A DNA stretch of 64,000 nt from Bacillota bacterium (GTDB taxonomy: Bacteria; Bacillota; Clostridia; Clostridiales; Clostridiaceae). Below, one piece after another: positions 51,229 through 60,877 of this stretch; the stretch's first letter is position 1; each line of letters opens with the position of its first letter. The stretch is taken from positions 3,080-67,079 of the forward strand of contig JAUZPI010000014.1 in assembly GCA_030706015.1 (NCBI GenBank), given 5' to 3'. The translations under genes were made by a program, and so were the position numbers. The notes below the pieces were generated by a model, which was not told the DNA's origin, searched no databases, and was given only the letters and a program-made list of their open reading frames with translations.

Positions 51229-51245
51229 TCACATATTTTTCACAT
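51229..51245 (+). promoter_or_regulatory. Direct repeat box upstream of response regulator
   Basis: TCACAT-ATTTT-TCACAT: two six-base half-sites with 11-bp start-to-start spacing, as bound by OmpR/PhoB-type dimers. The box starts 49 bases before a TAAAAT -10 element (51278-51283) and 139 bases before the start codon. A near-identical box precedes the chemotaxis receptor gene. Confidence 0.6.
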
Positions 51246-51367
51246 CACATGTCCGAAATATTTTGAAATTTATGTGATAAAATATTAAATAATAAAAGAT
51301 GACATAAAGTCTTAATAATTTTAAGATATACTAGATATAATCATTTAATGTGTTGGGGGTGAAGAAA

Positions 51368-52048
51368 TTGTCTAAAAAAATATACCTTGTTGAGGATGAA
51401 AAAAGTTTAAATATTCTATTGGAGAAGTACTTACAAAAAGAGGGGTATGAGGGAACTACTTTTGCTGATGGAGGGTCTGCAATGGAAAGAATAAAGGATA
51501 TGCCTGATCTTTGGATACTAGATATAATGCTGCCGGATATTAATGGCTATGAGATAATAAAGGCAGTAAAGGAAAATAACAAAAATACACCTGTAATATT
51601 TATGTCGGCTAGAAATGAGGAACTTGATAGAGTTGTGGGATTGGAACTTGGCAGTGATGATTATCTATCGAAGCCATTTTTGCCGAGAGAACTTGTAATA
51701 AGAACCAATAGGCTTTTAGAGAGAGTTTACAGCAAAGAAGGCAATGAACCTAGTGAAGCAGGCCTTAGTGTAGGAGATTATATAATAAATAGAAGGCAGA
51801 GAGCAGTGTTTCTTTATGGAGAAGAAGTGCAGTTAACTAATAAGGAATTTAAATTATTAAATTATTTTGTGGATAATAAGAACAATGTAATATCTAGAGA
51901 GCAAATCTTAACTAGCGTATGGGGTGATGATTATTTCGGGTCAGATAGAGTGGTGGATGACACTATAAGAAGACTTCGAAAGAAAGTAGATAGGCTTAAT
52001 ATAGAGACTGTATATGGGTACGGTTATAAGCTGGTGCTAAAATCATGA
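51368..52048 (+). CDS. OmpR-family response regulator
   Basis: A 226-residue receiver plus winged-helix regulator. Phospho-acceptor D52 lies in LWILDIMLPDINGYE, acidic pair E9-D10, and the conserved lysine in LSKPFLPRE. The DNA-binding half ends with DDTIRRLRKKVDRL and VYGYGYKL. The TTG at 51368 has GGGGGTGAAG upstream; the ATG at 51350 has none. Its stop overlaps the ATG of the histidine kinase (ATGA). Confidence 0.93.
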   Translation: MSKKIYLVEDEKSLNILLEKYLQKEGYEGTTFADGGSAMERIKDMPDLWILDIMLPDINGYEIIKAVKENNKNTPVIFMSARNEELDRVVGLELGSDDYLSKPFLPRELVIRTNRLLERVYSKEGNEPSEAGLSVGDYIINRRQRAVFLYGEEVQLTNKEFKLLNYFVDNKNNVISREQILTSVWGDDYFGSDRVVDDTIRRLRKKVDRLNIETVYGYGYKLVLKS

Positions 52049-53418
52049 GAAGTTTTAGATTTAAATCGTTAACCATGAGAATATGGGCAACTTTTACTAT
52101 AACTATATTAATAATTATATGCAGCATATCCTTTTTATATTTAGGGGCCTTTAGGCGGTTTGACGAAAATGCTAAAATGCAGGATTTGAAGGTAGTTCAT
52201 GATACATTATTAAAGAGTGATAATTTTAATCAATCCTTTAATAGATTTGATGAACTAAAGAACCTTAGAGGAAGCGATTATTTTATTCTTAACGTGGATG
52301 AAAATAATAAAACAAATATAATTAACATTAATAATAGAAAGGGAATGCCTCCAATACCACCCAAGTTTGGACCTAATGATAAGGATATAAGGTTGTGGAT
52401 GGCTAGTTTTATCAAAGATAACAGTATATATGAGAAGGAGTTTACGGAGTCCTATCAGAACATGAAGTTTCTTTTTATAGTAAGTCCAATTAAGTATGGA
52501 GATTCAGGTAAGTATTATTTAATCTCATATTTGCAATATAGGGAGGATAACAGCCTACTATATACTGTAATGATTATAGGAGTTGTATTTATTTTCATTG
52601 GTTTCCTTACAGCTAAGCTGGTGGCAAATTATATTTCTAAACCACTCAAGGAGCTTGAGGATTATACTATAAGAATAGCCCATAAAGATTGGAAGGATCC
52701 TATGCAAGTAAAAAGCAGTGATGAGATTGGAAGGCTTGTAGCCGCTATGAATCGCATGCAAAAAGAATTGCAGCATGCTGACGAAGAAGAAAAGATGTTT
52801 TTGCAAAGCATATCTCATGACTTAAAGACACCAGTTATGGTGATAATGAGTCATGCTGAGGCTATTATAGATGGTGTATATATAGAATCTGTAGAGAAAA
52901 CAGCTGAGATAATAAGAGATGAAGCTAGTAGTCTTGAGAAGAAGGTTAAGCAAATATTGTATCTTAATACCTTGGATTATGTTTTAGAGAACAATAACGA
53001 AAAAGAGGAAGTAAACTTACAGGATTTACTTTTATATATTATAAGCAGGCTTGAAGTAGTCAATAGTAAGATAGAATGGGATTTAGCAATTGATGAATTT
53101 AGTATCAATGGTAATATTGAAAAGATACAAGTGGCAATTGAGAATATTTTGGAGAATGGGCTTAGATACGCTGAAGAGAAAATTAGAGTGACACTGAAAG
53201 AAGAAGATTCTTTTGCTGTGTTAGAAATATATAATGATGGCCCAAATATAAAAGAAACTCATATTGATCACATTTTTGATAATATGTATAAGGACAAAAC
53301 AGGAAACTTTGGTCTTGGTCTTGCTATTTCCAAAAAAATTATTAGCTTTTATGATGGTGAAATATATGCAGTTAATAGGAACAAGGGAGTAAGCTTTATA
53401 ATTAAGTTCCCGGTATAA
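52045..53418 (+). CDS. Sensor histidine kinase
   Basis: The partner kinase of the upstream regulator. 457 residues: a membrane helix (~12-33), an extracellular sensor of about 145 residues, a second membrane helix (~181-201), HAMP (~200-250), HisKA with phospho-H258 in SISHDLKTP, and HATPase_c (IENILENGLRYA, EIYNDGPNI, GNFGLGLAISKKI). The signal is not evident. It overlaps the regulator gene by four bases. Confidence 0.93.
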   Translation: MRSFRFKSLTMRIWATFTITILIIICSISFLYLGAFRRFDENAKMQDLKVVHDTLLKSDNFNQSFNRFDELKNLRGSDYFILNVDENNKTNIININNRKGMPPIPPKFGPNDKDIRLWMASFIKDNSIYEKEFTESYQNMKFLFIVSPIKYGDSGKYYLISYLQYREDNSLLYTVMIIGVVFIFIGFLTAKLVANYISKPLKELEDYTIRIAHKDWKDPMQVKSSDEIGRLVAAMNRMQKELQHADEEEKMFLQSISHDLKTPVMVIMSHAEAIIDGVYIESVEKTAEIIRDEASSLEKKVKQILYLNTLDYVLENNNEKEEVNLQDLLLYIISRLEVVNSKIEWDLAIDEFSINGNIEKIQVAIENILENGLRYAEEKIRVTLKEEDSFAVLEIYNDGPNIKETHIDHIFDNMYKDKTGNFGLGLAISKKIISFYDGEIYAVNRNKGVSFIIKFPV

Positions 53419-53433
53419 GTTATTATTAACTAA

Positions 53434-53450
53434 TCACATAATTTTCACAT
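53434..53450 (+). promoter_or_regulatory. Direct repeat box upstream of chemotaxis receptor
   Basis: TCACAT-AATTT-TCACAT, the same 11-bp-spaced half-sites as at 51229-51245. It starts 50 bases before a TATAAT (53484-53489). There is no good -35, which fits an activator-dependent promoter. Confidence 0.6.
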
Positions 53451-53564
53451 AATGTTTTGATAGTTGTGCAACAAATTAAGCATTATAATTAAAACAATTA
53501 AACAGTTCATTAAAGCCAACGATGAATGAACATAAACATAAAAATTTACTAGGGGGTTACAGGC

Positions 53565-55304
53565 ATGAATTTTTTTAGAAATATGAAACTTGCTCAGAAA
53601 ATCAGCTTACTTTCCATCAGTTTTTTTATTTTTCTTCTAGTGATAGGTTATACCTCAGTAACACAGATATCAAAGGTTAATTCACAGATTAAAGAATTAA
53701 ATGATTCAAGAATGGCTCCGATTATAGCGCTTGAGGGTATAAAATCAGATATTGAATATATTAGAACTCAAGGCAGTTCGCTTATGGACTCCTCTGACAC
53801 AAGTGCGCAGAAGACTGCACAAGATAATGTTGCAGCTCGTGTGGCAACTTTGGATAAGAAAATGGCAAACTATAAAAATGACTCTGAGTTTAAGAATGTT
53901 TTGACTAATTATGCCGCTTTCATTAAGGCTAAGGATGCATTTTTAACATCTGCAGCTGAACGTGCTGCTCAGCAAAATGCAAGTGCACAAGGAACACCAC
54001 CTAAAGACGGTGGACAAGGGGGACCTACTGATGTCAAAAACTTTGATTCAGCAAAGACAGCCTTAACAGATTCACTTGATAAGATTATTAATCAACAAGT
54101 TGCTGCAGCTAATCAAACCTACGATGATAGTAAGACTGTTTATACTAAAACGGTTATTGGATTATTAATTGGACTTACTGTAGCCATAGTATTAACTCTA
54201 GTATTATCGATAGTAATAATAAGAGCTATTACTGCTCCTGTTAAAAGGGTTACTACAAAGTTAAGGGAAATATCTCAAAGTAATGGTGATTTAACTCAAA
54301 GAATAGGATATAGAAGTAAGGATGAAATAGGAGACTTAAGTAACAGCTTTGACATGTTTATAGATAAGCTTCATTCAATAATAAAGGAGTTCTCTGACTC
54401 AGCTGAGACTATGTCTTACTCAAGTGAACGTTTAAACCAAGCTACTTCACTTACCACACAATCACTTGATGGTATTTCTAATACTATTACTCAAATAGCC
54501 GCGAATACTTCAGATGGAGCTGCTGCTGCAGAAGAAACCACTGCAAGTCTTGTAGAAGCAGCAAAGTTTTCCGAGGCAACTTCAAGTGCAAGCAGAAACA
54601 CTGCCTATAATAGTAAAAAGGCTAAGGATGCAGCAGAAGATGGTGCTGCGAAGATTTCTGAAATTGTTGAGTCCATTACTGACATAGCAGATTCATCTAA
54701 GGAAGTTTCAATAATGATAGGTGAGTTAGATGATTCTTCAAAGAAGATAGGGGACATAATAGAAATAATAACATCTATATCAGAGCAAACTAATTTGCTA
54801 GCTCTAAATGCAGCAATAGAGGCGGCTCGTGCAGGTGAAGCTGGTAAAGGCTTCAGTGTAGTAGCGGAAGAAATTAGGAAATTAGCAGATGAAAGTAATA
54901 ATGCAGCAACAGAAATCTCCAACCTAGTTAAGGAAAATCAGCTGAAATCAGCTTCTGCTGTAAGTTCAGTAAGTCAGGTTGAAACTAAAGTATCTCAAGG
55001 AGTTACTAAGGCCTCTGAAGTTGGAGAAAGTATACAAAACATAATAGAAAATATACAGGATATAGTAAATCAAATAGAACAAATAGATAACGCGAATGAA
55101 CAGCAGGCACAGAGTACAAAAGAAATAGAAAAAGCTATAAATAACATAGCTGTTACTTCAAACGAGGTAGCTGGCAGCACAGAAAACATAAGTGCAAGCA
55201 TACAAGAGCAGCTTAGTACTATGAATGAAATTGAAAGAACCACAGAAGAATTATCAGAAATGGCAAGAAAACTAAAAGATATTACATCTGGATTTACTCT
55301 ATAA
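53565..55304 (+). CDS. Methyl-accepting chemotaxis protein
   Basis: A transmembrane receptor of 579 residues. Membrane helices are at ~12-30 and ~195-218, with a four-helix-bundle ligand domain between them, then HAMP and the signalling hairpin SEQTNLLALNAAIEAARAGE. The N-terminal domain contains an unusual Q/G/P-rich insertion (ASAQGTPPKDGGQGGPTD). GGGGGTTACAGG precedes the ATG. The upstream box suggests control by the adjacent two-component system. Confidence 0.94.
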   Translation: MNFFRNMKLAQKISLLSISFFIFLLVIGYTSVTQISKVNSQIKELNDSRMAPIIALEGIKSDIEYIRTQGSSLMDSSDTSAQKTAQDNVAARVATLDKKMANYKNDSEFKNVLTNYAAFIKAKDAFLTSAAERAAQQNASAQGTPPKDGGQGGPTDVKNFDSAKTALTDSLDKIINQQVAAANQTYDDSKTVYTKTVIGLLIGLTVAIVLTLVLSIVIIRAITAPVKRVTTKLREISQSNGDLTQRIGYRSKDEIGDLSNSFDMFIDKLHSIIKEFSDSAETMSYSSERLNQATSLTTQSLDGISNTITQIAANTSDGAAAAEETTASLVEAAKFSEATSSASRNTAYNSKKAKDAAEDGAAKISEIVESITDIADSSKEVSIMIGELDDSSKKIGDIIEIITSISEQTNLLALNAAIEAARAGEAGKGFSVVAEEIRKLADESNNAATEISNLVKENQLKSASAVSSVSQVETKVSQGVTKASEVGESIQNIIENIQDIVNQIEQIDNANEQQAQSTKEIEKAINNIAVTSNEVAGSTENISASIQEQLSTMNEIERTTEELSEMARKLKDITSGFTL

Positions 55305-55350
55305 AAAAAGATTACCTTGGGATAAATAGAACTCAAGGTAATCTTTTTTA
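55305..55350. terminator. Bidirectional terminator
   Basis: AAAAAAGATTACCTTG pairs with CAAGGTAATCTTTTTT around a 14-base loop. It serves both the receptor gene and the convergent GGDEF gene. Confidence 0.9.
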
Positions 55351-55359
55351 CTGAATATG

Positions 55360-56067
55360 TTAGTTAACCTGCAGTTCATAACTAGGTAATTCGGTCCAAG
55401 CTATAACTAGGTTCTTGCTTTCCTTTGCCTTATATAAGGCTTTATCAGCCATACTAACAACCTTATCCATATCAACCTTATCACTGCACATGGAAACTCC
55501 AATGCTTACAGTAGCCTTAATTGAAATTTCACCACAATAAAACATATAGCTTTCTATGGTTTTTCTTATTCTTTCAGCAATTAAAACAGCTTCTTTAGCA
55601 GTTGTTCGTGGAAGAATAATTGTAAATTCCTCACCACCCCACCTTACAACAGTGTCAGTAGAACGGGTATTGTTCTTTAATATATCCGCTAATTCTACTA
55701 GGACATTGTCACCTACTGCATGTCCATAGGTATCATTTATTGTCTTAAAATTATCAATATCAAGCATTAATAAAGAAATAGGAAATTCATTTTTACAGGA
55801 GTTATTCATTCTATTAGAAAGCTCTAAGTAAAATAGAGATCTATTTCCTAAACCAGTTAAAGTATCATTTAAGGTACCTTTATGCAAACCTTGAATTGCC
55901 TTACCACAAAAAAATCCAAACAGCATATCAATAATTGCAATAGCAGACCATATAAATATAATAAAACGTCCGTGCAGACTAACATCCAATAAATAACCTA
56001 TGACATGTAATAATAAAACAGATGTTATTATAATATACGGAGAAAATTTCAGAAAAAACTTATTCAT
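55360..56067 (-). CDS. Diguanylate cyclase (GGDEF)
   Basis: A 235-residue protein with two N-terminal membrane helices (IIITSVLLLHVIGYLL and FIIFIWSAIAIIDMLFGFF) and one GGDEF domain from about residue 65 to 225. The active-site motif is RWGGEEFTI, intact, and the ALYKAKESKN end is typical. It makes the second messenger c-di-GMP. No inhibitory RxxD site is visible just upstream of GGEEF. The sensor part is short and its signal unknown. Confidence 0.93.
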   Translation of the reverse strand: MNKFFLKFSPYIIITSVLLLHVIGYLLDVSLHGRFIIFIWSAIAIIDMLFGFFCGKAIQGLHKGTLNDTLTGLGNRSLFYLELSNRMNNSCKNEFPISLLMLDIDNFKTINDTYGHAVGDNVLVELADILKNNTRSTDTVVRWGGEEFTIILPRTTAKEAVLIAERIRKTIESYMFYCGEISIKATVSIGVSMCSDKVDMDKVVSMADKALYKAKESKNLVIAWTELPSYELQVN

Positions 56068-56308
56068 AAGAAATCACCCCTAATATATAAAATTAAACTA
56101 TATTATATCATGCTTTATAAGTAATTTACAGGTTTGTTGTGAATATATTAGAATGTAACTAGAACAATTGATTGTATATAAGGTAAGTGATTACCATAAG
56201 TCTATAAACTTTAATATTGTATATAATAATTCATGTTGACAAAGCTATCTAAAAAGAGTAGTCTTGATATAGATATTTCGGTTTATGAAGTATTTGGGGG
56301 ATGAACAA

Positions 56309-56794
56309 ATGAATGAACATATAGAACTGCTTGATTTTTTTATGGAAAATATGAAAAAGATATTCTATCCAGAGGAATGGATAGCGCTGGACCTAAAGTT
56401 CTCCAAGTCGGAATTATTTACATTAGTTTTGATTGATAAGAAAAGAGAAATTACTATGTCTGAGTTGGCAGAATATATTAATGCTCCTATGAGTACCACT
56501 ACTGGCGTGGTAGATAGATTAGTAAAAAATAAATTTCTAAAAAGAGAACGGAGCGAAGAGGACAGAAGGATAGTTGTAATTAGATTAACTGATAAGGGAA
56601 AAGAACTTGTTAATGAACTTAAAGAAGTTATGTTAAAGTATATCAATATAATTTTTGAAAATCTAACAGAAGAGGAAAAACAGCTTTTAATGAAGATACT
56701 TTTAAAAATTACAGATATATTAAGCAAGAATAACAAAGATAAACTTGAAGTTTCAAGCGAAGTAAATAAGCTAAAGAAAATACAAATAGATTAA
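56309..56794 (+). CDS. MarR-family transcription regulator
   Basis: A 161-residue dimeric winged-helix regulator. The wHTH is visible in MSELAEYINAPMSTTTGVVD, followed by RLVKNKFLKRERSEEDRRIV, the MarR wing. The C-terminal helices form the dimer. The ATG at 56309 has GGGGGATGA upstream; the ATG at 56285 does not. It may regulate the next gene (ArsA-like), which lies 84 bases downstream. Confidence 0.93.
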   Translation: MNEHIELLDFFMENMKKIFYPEEWIALDLKFSKSELFTLVLIDKKREITMSELAEYINAPMSTTTGVVDRLVKNKFLKRERSEEDRRIVVIRLTDKGKELVNELKEVMLKYINIIFENLTEEEKQLLMKILLKITDILSKNNKDKLEVSSEVNKLKKIQID

Positions 56795-56796
56795 AC

Positions 56797-56816
56797 GCCC
56801 ATGTGAAATGGGCTTT
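56797..56816 (+). terminator. Weak hairpin after MarR gene
   Basis: GCCCAT (56797-56802) pairs with ATGGGC (56808-56813), followed by TTT only. It may attenuate rather than fully stop transcription. Confidence 0.45.
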
Positions 56817-56878
56817 AAATAAAATTAATATTTCGAGTTACGAAGTATTCGCCTTTCAAGTTAAAGGAGGAGTTATTT

Positions 56879-58054
56879 ATGAGAATTATACTTTATACAG
56901 GTAAGGGTGGAGTTGGAAAAACTAGCATAGCTGCATCTACAGCACTGAAAAGCTCTAAGGAAGGTTTTAAGACATTAGTAATAAGTACAGATCCAGCACA
57001 TAGCCTGGGAGATTCTTTGGATATGAAATTATCTAATGAGCTTATGGAGGTAAGGGAAAATTTATGGGCCCAGGAAATTGATGCAACTCATGAGGTTGAA
57101 CAAGGCTGGGGAAAGGTACAAAAATATTTAACTACATTATTCACAGCTAAAAGTATAAAAGATATAACTACTGAAGAATTGACAGTTTTTCCTGGCATGG
57201 AGGACTTACTTAGCTTACTTAGGATTCTTAAATACTATAAAGAAGGACGATTTGAGACTATTATAATAGATTGTGCTCCTACTGGAGAAACACTTGCATT
57301 ATTAAGTTTTCCAGAAATGTTAAGATGGTGGATGGAAAAGCTTTTTCCATTAAAAAAGAAGGTAATAAAGCTTGCTAGACCTATAGCAGAGCCATTACTT
57401 GGAGTACCTATGCCATCTAATGATGTAATGGATGAGATAGATAATATATATTATCAACTCGATGAGATGAAAAAAATTTTTTCAGATAGAGAAATAACAA
57501 GTATAAGAATAGTGGTTAATCCAGAAAAAATGGTTATAAAAGAAGCTCAAAGAAGCTTTACCTATCTTAATTTATACGACTTTAATGTGGATGCTATAGT
57601 AGTAAATAAGGTTATTCCCGATAATGTTTCTGATGAATATTTTAAGGTCTGGAAGGATGTTCAAAAGAAGTACAAGGATATGGTGGTAGAAAGTTTCTCA
57701 CCTATTCCTATATACTATATCCCTCTTTTTAAAGCTGAAGTAGTAGGATTTGAAATGCTAAATTTAATGGGGGATGAGATATTTAAAGATGAAAATCCTA
57801 TTTTAGTAAAGTACAATGGAAGGACCCAGCATATAGATAAAGACGGCGGAGAATATATATTATCGCTATCAATGCCTTTTGTGGATAAGAAAGAACTCTC
57901 ATTAAATCAAAAGGGAGATGAACTAATAATAAAGGCAGGAAATTATAAAAGAAACATAACACTTCCTAGGACGTTACTAAGTCTGTCCATCAAGGGAGCA
58001 AAGTTTCAGGATGAAGTATTAAAGATAAGATTTGGCGGTGAGGATAATGAATGA
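56879..58054 (+). CDS. ArsA/Get3-family ATPase with C-terminal HSP20-like domain
   Basis: A 391-residue deviant-Walker ATPase. P-loop GKGGVGKTS is at residues 8-16, switch DPAHSLGDSLD near 38-48, and DCAPTGETLAL near 135. A C-terminal ~75-residue beta domain (YILSLSMPFVDKKELSLNQK...) matches the ArsA_HSP20 extension of bacterial homologues. The soluble bacterial proteins are not proven arsenite pumps, and the role here is unknown. AAAGGAGGAG precedes the ATG. Confidence 0.88.
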   Translation: MRIILYTGKGGVGKTSIAASTALKSSKEGFKTLVISTDPAHSLGDSLDMKLSNELMEVRENLWAQEIDATHEVEQGWGKVQKYLTTLFTAKSIKDITTEELTVFPGMEDLLSLLRILKYYKEGRFETIIIDCAPTGETLALLSFPEMLRWWMEKLFPLKKKVIKLARPIAEPLLGVPMPSNDVMDEIDNIYYQLDEMKKIFSDREITSIRIVVNPEKMVIKEAQRSFTYLNLYDFNVDAIVVNKVIPDNVSDEYFKVWKDVQKKYKDMVVESFSPIPIYYIPLFKAEVVGFEMLNLMGDEIFKDENPILVKYNGRTQHIDKDGGEYILSLSMPFVDKKELSLNQKGDELIIKAGNYKRNITLPRTLLSLSIKGAKFQDEVLKIRFGGEDNE

Positions 58055-58128
58055 ACAATTAATCATATTGGCTTACTGTATCAGTACTGTTATTAATAAA
58101 ATATAATAGTATATAGGGGGACCTGCTT

Positions 58129-58533
58129 ATGGATACTGAAGTTAATAAAACAAATAACCTATTTCAAAGTTCTAATCAAAACCAAACCACAGATTATCAA
58201 GCACTAGCTCAACTTGCAGGAAAACTCATATTATTAAGTACAGTTGTAACCAACAGCACCCAGCAAGATAATGTATTGATACTTTCTACTATAATAAGCT
58301 TGATAGGCGGTGCTATGTTGATAAGATCCGCTTATTTAGAGTCCAATGAACAGCAGATAGCCCCTGGCCAAACTACCTTTGCAAATACATTAAAGGTGAT
58401 TGGTACCACTGGAAGTTTAACCTTTTCTTTCTTGCTATTTTTAGCACTGCTTATTGAAACTTCAATTAAGCAGCAAACAACAATAAGGGGGCAAACACCG
58501 TTAGCAGGGGTAGCGGGGGCATTGTTTTTGTGA
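58129..58533 (+). CDS. Small membrane protein, unknown
   Basis: A 134-residue protein with a polar Q/N-rich start (NKTNNLFQSSNQNQTTDYQA) and three hydrophobic helices (LAGKLILLSTVV, ILSTIISLIGGAMLI, and GSLTFSFLLFLALLI). GGGGGACC precedes the ATG. Family not recognised. Confidence 0.6.
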   Translation: MDTEVNKTNNLFQSSNQNQTTDYQALAQLAGKLILLSTVVTNSTQQDNVLILSTIISLIGGAMLIRSAYLESNEQQIAPGQTTFANTLKVIGTTGSLTFSFLLFLALLIETSIKQQTTIRGQTPLAGVAGALFL

Positions 58534-58569
58534 TAAGTTCGAGTAGGATATAAGAATATTCATAAGAAG

Positions 58570-58597
58570 GCCAGGGAAGATATCCCTGGCTCTTATT
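58570..58597. terminator. Terminator between 58129 gene and receptor
   Basis: GCCAGGGA (58570-58577) pairs with TCCCTGGC (58583-58590), followed by TCTTATT. Confidence 0.7.
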
Positions 58598-58612
58598 ATG
58601 CATTTATATTAA

Positions 58613-60328
58613 TTATTGTATCTTAAAATAGGTTATCTTAGAATTTAAATTTTGTGCTAGTTCAGCTTGATTTTGAGCTGATTTTGCTAAATCAGCAATT
58701 GCTGTAGTCATTTCATTCATGCTAGTTAAGATTTCATTGGAGCCAGAAGCAGTTTCCTCTGCTGAGTGAGAAACATTTTGCATTGCAATGCTAACCTGTT
58801 CTATTGTTTCATTTATTTGTTTAGAGGCCGTTGCCATATTATTTGCTATGTTATTAATAAACTCAGCATCTTTTTCGTATTGGTTACCAGTATTCATAAG
58901 AAATTCATAACTTGGATTCACTGTGTCTTGGATGAAGCCTAAAACATCCTTCCCACTTGTAGATAAGCTAGCAAAAGCCTCTTGTACTTGAATAACAACT
59001 TCTTGTATTTTAGTTACTGTGTGAGAGGATTGTTCTGCTAATTGTCTTATCTCCTCAGCTACAACTGCAAATCCTTTCCCTTGCTCACCAGCTCTTGCAG
59101 CCTCTATTGCAGCATTTAAAGCAAGAAGATTGGTTTGAGCCGCTATGCTGGCAATAGAATCAGCCATTATTTTTACATCTTTAACTACTTTCCCTTTCTC
59201 TATAGCACTTGATATATTAGCTGTTTTCTCTTTATAGATTATATCACTTGCAGCAGTATCTTTTTTAGCTTTTGTTTTTATATTAATAGCACGATCTTTG
59301 ATTTCTTTTACGGAAAGTGCCGTGTCATTAGCTCTAGTTGATAGCTGATTTGTGGTTGAACCGATTTCTTCTGTTGATGCACTTACTTCTTCTGTGATGG
59401 AACTTAAGTTTTGTGCACTGCTAGATATTTGTTCTGTGGATTGGTTAACCAGTTCCATTTTTGAGGATAGTTCTTCAGTAGTAGCCGATAATTCTTCACT
59501 AGAAGCACTAAGATCATTTGCACTATTTATTATATCTGAAATCAAATTCTTTATATTGTCACACGCTCTGTTTAGGGCTTTAGCAGTAATTCCAATTTCG
59601 TCGCTGGATTTGATGTGTATGGATTGGGTTAAATCACCACTTCCTAGTGCTGTTGCAAAATTTAAAACTTTATTTATTTGCTTTGATATTATATTGGAAA
59701 TAGCTAAACCTAATAATATTGCAACAAATAACCCAATAATAGTTATAAGTACAATTTTGATGAAGGAATTATGGTATATAACATTATTATTAAGGTAATC
59801 TTTCTCGGCTAAGTTTGTATTGAAAATAACATACTTGTCAAGAAAATCAAATAGTGTAGACTTCTTTTCATTCATTTTTGGGAAGCTTGCTAAGGCCTCA
59901 TCATATTTATTTTCATCAATAAGTGTTACTACATCTCCACGCGAATCTCTATATTCCTTTAGAAGTTGTGTTAATTTAGTATATAATGCTCTATCTTCAT
60001 CTAGTGTAATGGTTTTTTGATAATCGATTAATAAATTATCATCATGCTCTTTAATACTTTGGATATCAGATTCTAGACTATCAAGTTTACTCCTATCTCT
60101 TTCATACATTATCAGCAACATATCAGAATGAATTTTTAGAAAGTTTTGTTTAAGTTCACTTATATCCTTTACGGCAAGGAGATCTTCCTTGTACAGAGAA
60201 ACCGAACTCTTATTAAGCTTATTCATATTTATAACCCCTATGGAACCAACTATTCCTATGAATATTGCAACTATAATATAAGATAGTATTAATTTTTGTA
60301 CCATCTTTAAGTTATTGAACCAGTTCAT
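58613..60328 (-). CDS. Methyl-accepting chemotaxis protein
   Basis: A 571-residue receptor. Membrane helices are at ~12-33 and ~190-212, with a four-helix-bundle (4HB_MCP) sensor between them, then HAMP and a signalling tip (SIAAQTNLLALNAAIEAARA). It differs in sensor sequence from the receptor at 53565, so it probably reads another ligand. GGGGGGTAACGAGC precedes the ATG. Confidence 0.94.
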   Translation of the reverse strand: MNWFNNLKMVQKLILSYIIVAIFIGIVGSIGVINMNKLNKSSVSLYKEDLLAVKDISELKQNFLKIHSDMLLIMYERDRSKLDSLESDIQSIKEHDDNLLIDYQKTITLDEDRALYTKLTQLLKEYRDSRGDVVTLIDENKYDEALASFPKMNEKKSTLFDFLDKYVIFNTNLAEKDYLNNNVIYHNSFIKIVLITIIGLFVAILLGLAISNIISKQINKVLNFATALGSGDLTQSIHIKSSDEIGITAKALNRACDNIKNLISDIINSANDLSASSEELSATTEELSSKMELVNQSTEQISSSAQNLSSITEEVSASTEEIGSTTNQLSTRANDTALSVKEIKDRAINIKTKAKKDTAASDIIYKEKTANISSAIEKGKVVKDVKIMADSIASIAAQTNLLALNAAIEAARAGEQGKGFAVVAEEIRQLAEQSSHTVTKIQEVVIQVQEAFASLSTSGKDVLGFIQDTVNPSYEFLMNTGNQYEKDAEFINNIANNMATASKQINETIEQVSIAMQNVSHSAEETASGSNEILTSMNEMTTAIADLAKSAQNQAELAQNLNSKITYFKIQ

Positions 60329-60565
60329 AGCTCGTTACCCCCCTAATAAAAACTTGCTTATACATGAAAGCTAAGCTTGTACAATAGTTCTAAAAGTATA
60401 GTATCTAGGATAATTTATGTATATGTGTATAGGCAAGTTATTTAGAACAGGTGACGCTTAAGTGGAGGTATGTTCCATTAATGCAAGATATACAGAATCA
60501 CATTTTCATAATAAATACATACCTTATAAGTAGAGAATAATTAATATAAAACAGGGGGATTTCAA

Positions 60566-60814
60566 ATGTCTGATCATATTAAACATGTTGAAGTTGAAGA
60601 AATAGATAAGAGGATAATATCTGATGTTACCGATATATGCCCAACAGATGGCATTACAGGAGGAGTTGCAATAACAGGATTTATAGATGTTGAAAAATTG
60701 ATCCATATAAAAAAGGGCTGTCATGGAAAGAAAACTATATTCTTAGAAAAGAAACTTCCATTTTCATATCTAATGGTTTCTCTTGATCCAAGTGAAGAGG
60801 AACATGAGCTTTAG
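60566..60814 (+). CDS. Small acidic hypothetical protein
   Basis: An 82-residue protein (MSDHIKHVEVEEIDKRIISD...). A CPTDGITGG segment and a CHGKKTIFLEKK segment are notable. No membrane span and no family recognised. CAGGGGGATT precedes the ATG. A shared hairpin terminator follows. The gap 60329-60565 holds the receptor's upstream region and no gene. Confidence 0.6.
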   Translation: MSDHIKHVEVEEIDKRIISDVTDICPTDGITGGVAITGFIDVEKLIHIKKGCHGKKTIFLEKKLPFSYLMVSLDPSEEEHEL

Positions 60815-60838
60815 TAAAAAATACTCATAATGCAGAAA

Positions 60839-60866
60839 GCTGCTGATAAAAGATATCAGCAGCCTT
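60839..60866. terminator. Terminator between 60566 gene and aldo/keto reductase
   Basis: GCTGCTGATA (60839-60848) pairs with TATCAGCAGC (60854-60863), followed by CTTATT. It can serve both converging genes. Confidence 0.7.
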
Positions 60867-60877
60867 ATTAACTATAT

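Noticed and set aside
58047..58106. 19-codon frame after the ArsA-like gene
   Set aside because: Too short and hydrophobic with no conserved feature; could be a leader but has no support.
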